Below are positions 43,502 through 50,929 of a DNA stretch of 64,000 bases, piece after piece; within the stretch, counting starts at the first letter, position 1, and each line of letters begins with the position of its first letter. Source of the stretch: Waddlia chondrophila WSU 86-1044. GTDB taxonomy: Bacteria > Chlamydiota > Chlamydiia > Chlamydiales > CAMCWV01. The position numbers and the translations under genes were made by a program. The stretch is from contig CAMCWV010000001.1 of NCBI GenBank assembly GCA_945882915.1, forward strand, positions 97,555-161,554, in the 5' to 3' direction. The notes under the pieces are model-generated. The model did no database searches, was not told the DNA's origin, and saw nothing but the letters and a program-made list of their open reading frames with translations.

Positions 43502-43665
43502 TATACTCCTCGTAGCTGAAAACGGGAATTTGGGCTAGCGCGAAAGCTCCCGCGGCTGAACGATCGCAAGTGCCTTAGTATTAGAAATACAAAGGGTACT
43601 TGCGATCGTTCAGCCCCGGGGCTTTGGCGCCGTCCAAGTTCCCATTTTCAGCTGCGAGGAGTATA
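43502..43665. repeat. TATACTCC palindromic element, long form (type copy)
   Basis: 164 bases. Outer ends TATACTCCTCGTAGCTGAAA and TTTCAGCTGCGAGGAGTATA; next CGGGAATTTGGGCTAGCGCG against GGGGCTTTGGCGCCGTCC; then the inner inverted repeat CTGAACGATCGCAAGTGCC / GGTACTTGCGATCGTTCAG with loop TTAGTATTAGAAATACAAA. At both ends the last bases are TA, compatible with a TA target. Confidence 0.93.
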
Positions 43666-43694
43666 TACTCCTCGCAGCTGAAAACTAGAATTTG
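43664..43694. repeat. partial TATACTCC element abutting the type copy
   Basis: Shares the TA at 43664-43665 with the previous element and continues TATACTCCTCGCAGCTGAAA ACTAGAATTTGG. The stop codon of the DUF115 gene lies inside it. Confidence 0.75.
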
Positions 43695-45568
43695 GGGATA
43701 AAAGCTTCTTGAATAAGCTCCACATTGGCCTCTGCCGCTTGCTTTAAGAACGCATAACTTTCTCCGTTTAACGAAAGGTAGCGCAGCTTTCTTTCAAGAT
43801 CTGTACGAAGCGTTTTATCATAACCGATCTGATAGCGACGACGCTCAACTGTTTTGACATGAACAGCGCTGATGACAGAAAGGATGTACTTATGAGCCGG
43901 CTCCTTTTCAAGCTGAGCTTCAATCTCCTTTACAGCTGGTGACTGTGAAGGGTCTATAAAAACGCTTTTCTTTTTCACTTTTTTCTCTAAAGAAAGCAGC
44001 TCCTGGTGCATTTTATTGCAAAGAGTTAAACAGGTTTCTAAGCTCCCCTTCATCTCTCCAACGACTTTTTCCACCTTTTCACGCGTTATATGGGATATCC
44101 GTGCATTCTGAATCTCGCAGTGAACACGCCCATGCAAATCATACGTTTCTTTTAAATACTTATCGGCAACCTCTTGAAGGGTCATATTTGGAATATTCGG
44201 AATGCCAAGCCCCCCTTCTGTTGCATTCACGAAGCAATTTTCAGGCCGTTTTGCTGCATAAGCAGAAATCCATTGAGACTCCCCGACCCACTTCCACAGC
44301 GTATAAATAGGCTTGCCGTAGATGTCATTTCTAAGAAAGCCCCCATCGTTTATGCCTGTATTAGTCGTAATGTCTTCTTTTCGAAGGGTATTATGGGCGC
44401 TTACTCCCGGGGCGTAGATTTTCATATCGGTATAGGCAAGGTCCATCCCCACAAAGATAATCGGGTTGCAACCCATCCAATGAGCAACTTCGACACACAT
44501 ATTCACCACATTGCACCCTTCGTCAATCACATTGCCTGGAAGGGCAAGCTTCTCATCGAACCAGTCAGCTACAGGGTAGCCACCACAGCCATTTAAGTAG
44601 AGACGGGGCCCCCTGACTAAACTAAAAGCCGAATGGCACATCCGGCTGCGGTAGAAGAACGGGAGCTCAAATGCAAGATTACTCGCCAGGCGATCCCTCT
44701 GGGCAGGATTTGGGTCAATCCCTGCGCCAAAATGGGGCAAAAAGCCATTAGAGCTCAAAACATTGAGAGATGAGCCGCCAGCAAATATCAGAGCTCTATC
44801 GTCAAGCGTTTTAAGCACATCAAGATTCTTAGCAAGTGATGGCCCCGCTCCACAGATAATTGCGGGGACCCCTTTGAACTTTCCAAATAGCGCGTTTCCA
44901 TGGTGGGAATGGGGCAGCTCAGCAAGATTTATGTAGAAGTTATGAAAGAAGGGCCTGCTGAAATGCATGTATTCGTTAGCAAGGGTTCCATTGCGGACAC
45001 TGTCATGAAAAAGGCGAAGGCGCAGCTCAGAAAGCCTTTGGGGGTTTATCTGCTCATAAAGCCGCAGCGCCGAAACATCAAAGTGGAGCAATATAAAAAA
45101 CCAGCAGAGCCACTCGAACATAGCGGCTCCATCTTTGTCAAAATCATCAAAGTAATGAAGCTGCACCTGAGGATCTTCTAAAAGACACTTCCCCCTTTCG
45201 GTCTCAAATAGACGGCGAAGAACAGCCAAGTCATCTTCGATGAAAATCAAGTAATGCCCCACATCACGGCTAAGCCATTCCTTTGCAGCCTCCTGGTAAT
45301 ATCCCAGGCCCACTCCGTACACAAATAAGACCTGAGTCCCTTCTAGATGGAGCGAAGAAAACCAGCTTTGCGCTTCTTTTTGAGCGCTATAATTTGAATG
45401 GAAGTACTGAACCTTCCCATTTACTTCTTTTTTAAGGTTAGGCTCCCCTTCCCGAGTTTGGCAAAAAGTGATCTCTGAAGGGTCTACAGAAAGAATCTGC
45501 TTGGCCACATTTGGAAGCGTCCTATGATAGAGCTCAAGATTTTGCCTAAATAGCTGCTCGCTTACCAT
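43685..45568 (-). CDS. DUF115/Maf-like protein (motility-associated factor family)
   Basis: Encodes 627 residues from the ATG at 45568 (MVSEQLFRQNLELY), with GAGGGGG eight bases upstream; a TTG at 45574 is the other option. The central DUF115 signature is clear: GVPAIICGAGPSLAKNLDVLKTL, LIFAGGSSLNVLSSNGFLPHF, GIDPNPAQRD and IIFVGMDLAYTD. Related Maf proteins transfer nonulosonic acids to flagellins in Campylobacter and others, and the fold resembles sialyltransferases. The acceptor here is unknown. It lies beside FlgN- and FlhG-like genes. The stop codon falls inside a palindromic element. Confidence 0.85.
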   Translation of the reverse strand: MVSEQLFRQNLELYHRTLPNVAKQILSVDPSEITFCQTREGEPNLKKEVNGKVQYFHSNYSAQKEAQSWFSSLHLEGTQVLFVYGVGLGYYQEAAKEWLSRDVGHYLIFIEDDLAVLRRLFETERGKCLLEDPQVQLHYFDDFDKDGAAMFEWLCWFFILLHFDVSALRLYEQINPQRLSELRLRLFHDSVRNGTLANEYMHFSRPFFHNFYINLAELPHSHHGNALFGKFKGVPAIICGAGPSLAKNLDVLKTLDDRALIFAGGSSLNVLSSNGFLPHFGAGIDPNPAQRDRLASNLAFELPFFYRSRMCHSAFSLVRGPRLYLNGCGGYPVADWFDEKLALPGNVIDEGCNVVNMCVEVAHWMGCNPIIFVGMDLAYTDMKIYAPGVSAHNTLRKEDITTNTGINDGGFLRNDIYGKPIYTLWKWVGESQWISAYAAKRPENCFVNATEGGLGIPNIPNMTLQEVADKYLKETYDLHGRVHCEIQNARISHITREKVEKVVGEMKGSLETCLTLCNKMHQELLSLEKKVKKKSVFIDPSQSPAVKEIEAQLEKEPAHKYILSVISAVHVKTVERRRYQIGYDKTLRTDLERKLRYLSLNGESYAFLKQAAEANVELIQEAFIPKF

Positions 45569-45731
45569 CTCCAATACCCCCTCAAAAAAACCAACCTACA
45601 ACAAACTTGAAAAAACAGGATGGGCAGGCTGAATAGTATCCCATTCTGGTTTTTCACATTAGGAGTTCTGTGACCACTTGTTCTTGTTACCATAATTTTA
45701 ACTTTTCTTGGGAGTAATAGGGGGGAATTCA

Positions 45732-45810
45732 TATACTCCTCTTAGCTGATTAGCTGAAAACGGGGCTTTCGCGCTAGCCCAAATTCCCGTTTTCAGCTAA
45801 AAGGAGTATA
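45732..45810. repeat. TATACTCC palindromic element, short form
   Basis: 79 bases, with a 9-base tandem duplication (TAGCTGATTAGCTGA) in the left end. The right end AAGGAGTATA lies about 26 bases before the Rieske start, too far to act as its ribosome site. Confidence 0.88.
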
Positions 45811-45835
45811 TTATCGAGATGAATGGGACACATCC

Positions 45836-46141
45836 ATGGAAGAAACACCTGTAGCAAAGCTAAGCGCAATCGCCTCAGGCTCTAGTTGCCAAGTTGAAAT
45901 TGACGGAGAGCGGGTCGCTCTTCACAACGTCGATGGAGAGATCTTTGCCACTAGTGGGAGCTGTCCTCACCAAGGTGGCCCTCTAGCAGAAGGCGATATT
46001 GAAGCAGGAATACTAACATGCCCCTGGCATGGATGGCGTTTTGACATAAAAACGGGCGAGTGCCTCACAGCTCCAGGAGAGAGGATTGCCTGTCACAAGG
46101 TGAAAGCCGAGGGCGATGACATCTACGTCGACACCAAATAA
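45836..46141 (+). CDS. Rieske-type [2Fe-2S] ferredoxin
   Basis: Encodes 101 residues, the size of the small soluble Rieske proteins (NirD/BphF type). The ligands are visible: Cys and His in SCPHQGGPL, Cys and His in CPWHGWRFD. There is no signal peptide. It should carry electrons to an oxygenase or reductase, which is not in this window. It overlaps the next gene by 26 bases, an unusual pairing. Confidence 0.9.
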   Translation: MEETPVAKLSAIASGSSCQVEIDGERVALHNVDGEIFATSGSCPHQGGPLAEGDIEAGILTCPWHGWRFDIKTGECLTAPGERIACHKVKAEGDDIYVDTK

Positions 46142-46655
46142 CGAACCAGAAGACAAATCTAGTCCAAAGTCTCATTCAGAGTCTAATCCGGAGATTTACG
46201 ACGTTTTTCGGAAGAGCTGGCAAGCAGCCACCCCCGAAGAAAAAATCCGGCAGCAGCTCCTCTCCCGCATGGTTGATCAGCTCGGCTACCCACCAAACCT
46301 CCTCGTCATCGAAAAAGCGCTCCACCAACTCCCCCACCTTGCCCTAAGAAAAGACATCCCCTTAAGAAGGGCAGACATCATCTGCTTTGCCAAAGGGATC
46401 CACCCCTCGTTTGATCTTTACCCGCTACTTATGATCGAATGTAAAGCTGCAACTCTTACCACTGCCGTTATTAGGCAAGTGGTGGGCTATAACTACTACG
46501 TTCAAGCTTTATTTGTAGCTGTAGCGAATGAAACAGAAGAGCGGACGGGGTGGTATAACACAAAGGCAGATGAGTATACGTTTGTACCTCATCTGCCTTC
46601 GTTTAACGCCTTAATGGCTACAGTTGGTAATGATAGTCGATTAAATCTCAAATGA
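46116..46655 (+). CDS. HsdR N-terminal-like (HSDR_N_2) PD-(D/E)XK protein
   Basis: Encodes 179 residues. After a Ser/Pro/Glu-rich N-terminal stretch the conserved domain begins at VRKSW-like helices, with RQQLLSRMVDQLGYPPNLLVIEKAL, then RRADIICF and LLMIECKAA (the Asp and Glu-x-Lys of a PD-(D/E)XK nuclease core) and RQVVGYNYYVQALFVAVAN. This is the fold of the HsdR N-terminus, but no helicase or HsdS/HsdM gene is present. Similar stand-alone proteins are common in chlamydial and other genomes; function unproven. Ends just before the gnd terminator. Confidence 0.82.
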   Translation: MTSTSTPNNEPEDKSSPKSHSESNPEIYDVFRKSWQAATPEEKIRQQLLSRMVDQLGYPPNLLVIEKALHQLPHLALRKDIPLRRADIICFAKGIHPSFDLYPLLMIECKAATLTTAVIRQVVGYNYYVQALFVAVANETEERTGWYNTKADEYTFVPHLPSFNALMATVGNDSRLNLK

Positions 46656-46683
46656 CAGGTTGAGACAACGCGAAAGCCGCGCG

Positions 46684-46728
46684 TTGACATCCTCCCCTTC
46701 CTAAAGAAAGGGAAGGATGTCAAGTTTT
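46684..46728. terminator. bidirectional hairpin terminator resembling an IS200/IS605 end
   Basis: TTGACATCCT and AGGATGTCAA flank CCCCTTCCTAAAGAAAGGGA, with GTTTT after it. It separates converging genes and should end both transcripts. The wording of the stem (GTTGACATCCTCCCC...CCTAAAG) is like the foot hairpins beside IS605-family tnpB genes, but no transposase is present. Confidence 0.7.
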
Positions 46729-48166
46729 AGGTCTTGCTCATCCACTGGGTGTGGAAGAACTTGCCGCGAGGACTATCTAGCCGCTCGTAAGTGTGCGCGC
46801 CAAAGTAGTCCCTTTGAGCTTGTAATAAGTTTGCTGGCAGCCGCTGCGCGCGGTAACCATCATAGAACGCCAAAGCTGTGCTAAAACAAGGAGAAGGAAT
46901 CCCAAGCTCTGCTGCAGCGCTAACAACTTTGCGCCATCCTTTTTGATTGTTGTTAACTTGATCAACAAAAAACTCATCGAGCAGCAAACTCTTTAAGCGT
47001 GGATTTTTATCAAACGCCTCTTTGATCTTTCCAAGGAAGCGGCTGCGAATAATGCAACCACCGCGCCACATAAGTGCAATTCCACCATAATTAAGGCTCC
47101 AGCCGTAATCTTTAGCAGCTTCGCGCATGAGCATATACCCTTGAGTATAGCTCACGATCTTAGATGCATAAAGCGCTTGTCTGACAGCTTCAATAAACTT
47201 TTTCTTATCCCCTTTATAATGACCTGAAGGACCCTTTAGCACCTTACTTGCCTCAACACGCTCATCTTTCATAGAAGACAGGCAACGGGCAAATACGGCC
47301 TCACCAATAAGAGTCACAGGAACCCCTAGATCAAGGGCGTTCATCCCCGTCCACTTCCCAGTCCCCTTTTGCCCTGCGACATCAAGGATCTTCTCAACAA
47401 GTGGCACCCCATCTGTATCGTTCTTTCCAAAGATATCTCTGGTAATCTCGATGAGGTAACTATCAAGGGGCCCCTTATTCCACTCAGCGAATACATCCTG
47501 GCACTCTTTTGCATTCAGCCCCAAACCATCTTTTAGCAGGTGATAAGCCTCACAGATCAGCTGCATATCGCCGTATTCAATGCCGTTATGCACCATCTTG
47601 ACGTAGTGCCCAGCACCGTTATCTCCAACCCAATCACAGCAAGGCTCCTTATCGGCCTTAGCAGCTATTGCCTGAAAAATCAGCTTCAATTGTTCCCAAG
47701 CCTTAATATGCCCTCCAGGCATAATAGAAGGGCCGTGACGCGCCCCTTCCTCACCGCCAGAAATCCCTGCTCCGAGGTAAAGAATCCCTTTATCGGCAAG
47801 CATTAAGGCTCTGCGGTTGCTGTCTGTAAAAAGACTATTGCCCCCATCAATTATAATGTCCCCTTTTTCGAGCAAAGGTACACATTGTGCAATAAAGCTA
47901 TCGACAGCAGCTCCTGCCTGAACCATGAACATCACTTTACGAGGTTTTTTGAGTTTTTGAATGAATTCTTTGAGCGAATGGGCGCCAACGACTTTTGTCC
48001 CTTTTGCTGTTCCATTAAGAAAGTCGTCCACCTTTGAAGTTGTGCGGTTAAAAACCACAACGCGGAACCCATTATCGTTCATGTTGAGCACAAGATTTTG
48101 CCCCATGACAGCTAAGCCTATCAATCCAATATCTGCCAATCCAATATCTGCGTCTGCGTTTGACAT
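46727..48166 (-). CDS. gnd: 6-phosphogluconate dehydrogenase (decarboxylating)
   Basis: Encodes 479 residues. Rossmann motif GLIGLAVMGQNL, the NADP-binding VFNRTTSK, substrate site GGNSLFTDSNRRA and GAGISGGEEGARHGPSIMPGG, and the catalytic Lys/His region GHYVKMVHNGIEYGDMQLI are all intact. It makes ribulose 5-phosphate and NADPH in the pentose phosphate pathway. The first 15 residues contain a 15-base perfect tandem duplication (ADIGLADIGL) in front of the Rossmann motif. The gene is read toward the terminator hairpin. Confidence 0.95.
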   Translation of the reverse strand: MSNADADIGLADIGLIGLAVMGQNLVLNMNDNGFRVVVFNRTTSKVDDFLNGTAKGTKVVGAHSLKEFIQKLKKPRKVMFMVQAGAAVDSFIAQCVPLLEKGDIIIDGGNSLFTDSNRRALMLADKGILYLGAGISGGEEGARHGPSIMPGGHIKAWEQLKLIFQAIAAKADKEPCCDWVGDNGAGHYVKMVHNGIEYGDMQLICEAYHLLKDGLGLNAKECQDVFAEWNKGPLDSYLIEITRDIFGKNDTDGVPLVEKILDVAGQKGTGKWTGMNALDLGVPVTLIGEAVFARCLSSMKDERVEASKVLKGPSGHYKGDKKKFIEAVRQALYASKIVSYTQGYMLMREAAKDYGWSLNYGGIALMWRGGCIIRSRFLGKIKEAFDKNPRLKSLLLDEFFVDQVNNNQKGWRKVVSAAAELGIPSPCFSTALAFYDGYRAQRLPANLLQAQRDYFGAHTYERLDSPRGKFFHTQWMSKT

Positions 48167-48320
48167 GCGCTTTCCCCCTTATCGTTTTATGTTTCGGCTG
48201 ATGTGTCTTTGAATCGCAATATAATATTAAAAAACATAATGCACAATGGCGGAACGCAGAAAATTAAAGAGAAAGAAATTGAAGGAAAAGCCATAGGGGA
48301 GCTAATCTACTTAGCACGAC

Positions 48321-48394
48321 GTCCTCGTAGCTCAGTTGGATAGAGCGGTCGCCTCCTAAGCGGCAGGTCGCGCGTTCAATTCGCGCCGTGGACA
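48321..48394 (+). tRNA. tRNA-Arg (anticodon CCT)
   Basis: 74 nt, GTCCTCGTAGCTCAGTTGGA ... Anticodon stem GTCGC / GCGGC with loop CTCCTAA gives CCT. D arm AGCTC / GAGC and T arm GCGCGTTCAATTCGCGC are good; the acceptor has one T-T mismatch. CCA is not encoded. Confidence 0.93.
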
Positions 48395-48402
48395 TTTTCT
48401 TT

Positions 48403-48437
48403 CAAAGATAGAAGGCAATTTTGCCCTTCTATCTTTG
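48403..48437. terminator. hairpin between tRNA-Arg and amiA
   Basis: CAAAGATAGAAGG and CCTTCTATCTTTG with a GCAATTTTGC loop. It sits between the converging tRNA and amiA genes and includes the amiA stop codon. Likely terminates both. Confidence 0.7.
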
Positions 48438-49094
48438 GAAGTAGCGATTAATGCCGTTTGCAATTCCAAGAGCCAAATTATCCAAATATTGCGGGTCCTT
48501 TAAACGGGCGCGCTCTTGATGGTTAGTCAAAAAGCCCCCTTCAACAAGAATTGCTGGCATCGTCGCTTTGGCAATCACCTGAAATCCTGCACTTCGCACG
48601 CCACGAGATGCCGCTTTAGTATTGCTTACAACTTGATTGCAAACATCTGTGGCAAGTGCTTTTGAAGAGGCTGTACGTTTAGCATTCGCTTTAGAATCAT
48701 GATAGTAAACTTCAATCCCTTGCGCTTTCGGGTTTGACGAAGAGTTGTAATGCAAGCTGACAAAGATATGCCCTTTGCTTTTCTCGGCTATTTTTATCCG
48801 AGCGGGAAGGGAAAGGTTGTGATCCTTCTCTCTTGTCATCACAATCGTATAACCCATCTCTTCTAAATGCTTTTTCAAGAAGAACGCTGTGCTAAGAGTC
48901 ATGTGCTTTTCTTGGTAGTTGAAAATTTGACAGCGAGCGCCTTGAGCTTTTCCTCCGTGACCTGGATCTAAAATAACAATGAACCCATTCTTAGCTGTCT
49001 GCGATTGCACGCCAATTCCTGGCCCCTTTCCATGACGGGCACACCCTGTAGCAAGCAAAGCCAGGCAAATAACTAACCACGTGATCCTTCTCAT
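48429..49094 (-). CDS. amiA: N-acetylmuramoyl-L-alanine amidase (AmiA), lipoprotein
   Basis: Encodes 221 residues. The N-terminus ends in a lipobox (ALLATGC). The Amidase_3 zinc ligands are visible: His in ILDPGHGGKAQGA, Glu in YQEKHMTLS, His in FVSLHYNSSS, and the catalytic Glu in AILVEGGFLTN. It cleaves the stem peptide from glycan strands in the periplasm; in Chlamydia the orthologue acts in division. It ends the rsmH-to-amiA row, 11 bases after murE, the same order as CT268-CT272. Confidence 0.93.
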   Translation of the reverse strand: MRRITWLVICLALLATGCARHGKGPGIGVQSQTAKNGFIVILDPGHGGKAQGARCQIFNYQEKHMTLSTAFFLKKHLEEMGYTIVMTREKDHNLSLPARIKIAEKSKGHIFVSLHYNSSSNPKAQGIEVYYHDSKANAKRTASSKALATDVCNQVVSNTKAASRGVRSAGFQVIAKATMPAILVEGGFLTNHQERARLKDPQYLDNLALGIANGINRYFQR

Positions 49095-49105
49095 TTTACC
49101 GCCCC

Positions 49106-50596
49106 TTACTTCGCATTTAGGAGATCAGCCGCAACTTGGCGGTCATCAAATTCTACTGTCTTGCGAGCAAATATTTGATATGTTTCGTGCCCTTTTCCTG
49201 CAATCAATACCATGTCATTAGCTGTTGCATGTGACAAAGCTTTTTCAATTGCTTGGCGACGATCGATCTCCACAATATACTTAGAAGAATCGGTAAACCC
49301 TTTTAAAATCTCATGAATGATATCTGAAGGATCTTCGCTACGAGGATTGTCCGACGTGACAATCGATAGATCTGAAAGCCTCTGGCATACTTTCGCCATC
49401 TCTTTCCGTTTAGAAGGGTCGCGATCCCCACCACAACCAAAAACAGTAATGATCTTCCCTTTATGAACCTCTTGCAAGCACTGCAAAACATTCTCGAGGG
49501 CATCTGGAGTATGTGCGTAGTCAACAAACACGCTACACCCACGCGGATTAGAAACGGCTTCAAGGCGCCCTGGAGCCGTTTTAAAAGGCGCTATAATCGA
49601 GGCAATCTGTTCCAAGGAGATGCCCCGTACCAAGCCAACAGCCGTTGCCGCAAGGCAATTGTAGACATTAAACTTACCGATAAGCTTCCAAGCAAAACGA
49701 ACTGTCTGCCCTTCATAGGTAACATCAAACTGCGTCCCCTGCCGGCTTAAAACGATGTTAGTTGCTCGTAAATGGGCTTTAGGACTTGTTCCGTAGGTGA
49801 GAATCTTTGTCTGGCAATTAGCCATAACCTTTTCATGCCAAGGGTCATCGATATTGATGACCGCGCACTTAGGGAAGGTTGCTATCTTTTTTTTCCTGAC
49901 TCCATCATCTTGCCCTAAGTGAAGGTCGTTAAATAACTTAGCCTTCGCTTCGCAGTAATTTTCCATTGTCTTGTGATAGTCGAGATGATCAAGAGAAAGA
50001 TTCGTGAAAATAGCCACATCATAGTCGATATGACGAACGCGCCCTTGAATAAGCCCGTGAGAGGTAACCTCCATTACAGCTGCAAGGCAATTGCTGGTAA
50101 CCATATCGCGTAAGAGTTTCTGATTTAAGATCACATCCGGGGTTGTTCTGCTTGCTTCATAGTAGTGATTACCTACGCAATACTGAATCGTACTAATGAG
50201 CCCGCACCGGAGGTTCAGAGAGTCTAGAAGATGCTTTATAATATACGCAGAAGTCGTCTTGCCATTAGTGCCGGTTATTCCAACTGTGAAAAGTTCATCA
50301 CTTGGGAATTGGTAGTACGTGGCCGCAACATCAGCCTCAATAGAAGCGACATCATGATGGATGACTTGAACAACGTTAAGAAAAGGGTCTAAAAAGTTGG
50401 TGAGAACAGCAACGGCTCCGGCGGAAATCGCCTCTGCAATAAAACGGTTTCCATCATAGGCGGCGCCATGTTTTGCAATAAAAAGATTCCCGGGAGACAC
50501 TGCTTTGGAATGAGAACAAATACCTGTAATCTCAACTTCTCGAGATCCTTTGATCTGATTAACAGGGATGGTTTTGAAGAGTTTTTTTAGTTTCAT
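49106..50596 (-). CDS. murE: UDP-MurNAc-tripeptide ligase MurE (meso-DAP type)
   Basis: Encodes 496 residues. ATP site TGTNGKTTSAYIIKHLL, the region of the carbamylated lysine (HLDYHKTMENYCEAKAKLF) and the amino acid recognition motif DNPRSEDP are present. DNPR marks meso-diaminopimelate as substrate, so this organism makes DAP-type peptidoglycan precursors. Cytosolic. A 333-base spacer separates it from ftsI, so it may have its own promoter. Confidence 0.95.
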   Translation of the reverse strand: MKLKKLFKTIPVNQIKGSREVEITGICSHSKAVSPGNLFIAKHGAAYDGNRFIAEAISAGAVAVLTNFLDPFLNVVQVIHHDVASIEADVAATYYQFPSDELFTVGITGTNGKTTSAYIIKHLLDSLNLRCGLISTIQYCVGNHYYEASRTTPDVILNQKLLRDMVTSNCLAAVMEVTSHGLIQGRVRHIDYDVAIFTNLSLDHLDYHKTMENYCEAKAKLFNDLHLGQDDGVRKKKIATFPKCAVINIDDPWHEKVMANCQTKILTYGTSPKAHLRATNIVLSRQGTQFDVTYEGQTVRFAWKLIGKFNVYNCLAATAVGLVRGISLEQIASIIAPFKTAPGRLEAVSNPRGCSVFVDYAHTPDALENVLQCLQEVHKGKIITVFGCGGDRDPSKRKEMAKVCQRLSDLSIVTSDNPRSEDPSDIIHEILKGFTDSSKYIVEIDRRQAIEKALSHATANDMVLIAGKGHETYQIFARKTVEFDDRQVAADLLNAK

Positions 50597-50929
50597 AGGA
50601 GTATATAATCATTAATTTTTCGGTAAGGTCTAGGAAATCTTGGGGACTTTTCCATCCAACTTAACTTATCTAAAAACGTGTATTCTACTACAGAATTTAA
50701 AGCAAAAAGAAGGAAACACTTCAACAGGGCCCTTATCAACCGTGAATTGTCAATCTCAAACAAGCCCGCTTAGATTTCTGCTCTCACATAAAGGCAAGAG
50801 TAAACATCTATGTATCTGTGTTTCAGAAAACCCATTATCCTGTTTTTATCCTGACAGCCGAAGGTTGATCCTGCCCATCCTGTTCTTGTGTTTTTCTTTT
50901 TGTGTTTTCTATTTTCTCTATGTGTGGTG
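50597..50929. other. 333-base murE-ftsI spacer
   Basis: AT-rich; its part near ftsI (about 50810-50929) contains GTGTTTCAG, ATCCTGCCCATCCTGTTC and TTTTCTATTTTCTCTATGTGTGG, resembling fragments at 38940-39040 and 45610. No gene or strong hairpin. The 97-131 codon frames here are not supported. Confidence 0.45.

Noticed and set aside
43501..43569. Longer start for the MORN-like gene
   Set aside because: The added residues come from the repeat; GAGGAG at 43506-43511 points to the ATG at 43500.
43685..48166. Prophage or integrated plasmid around the HsdR-N-like gene
   Set aside because: No integrase, att-like direct repeat at tRNA-Arg, or phage structural gene is visible; neighbours are core genes.
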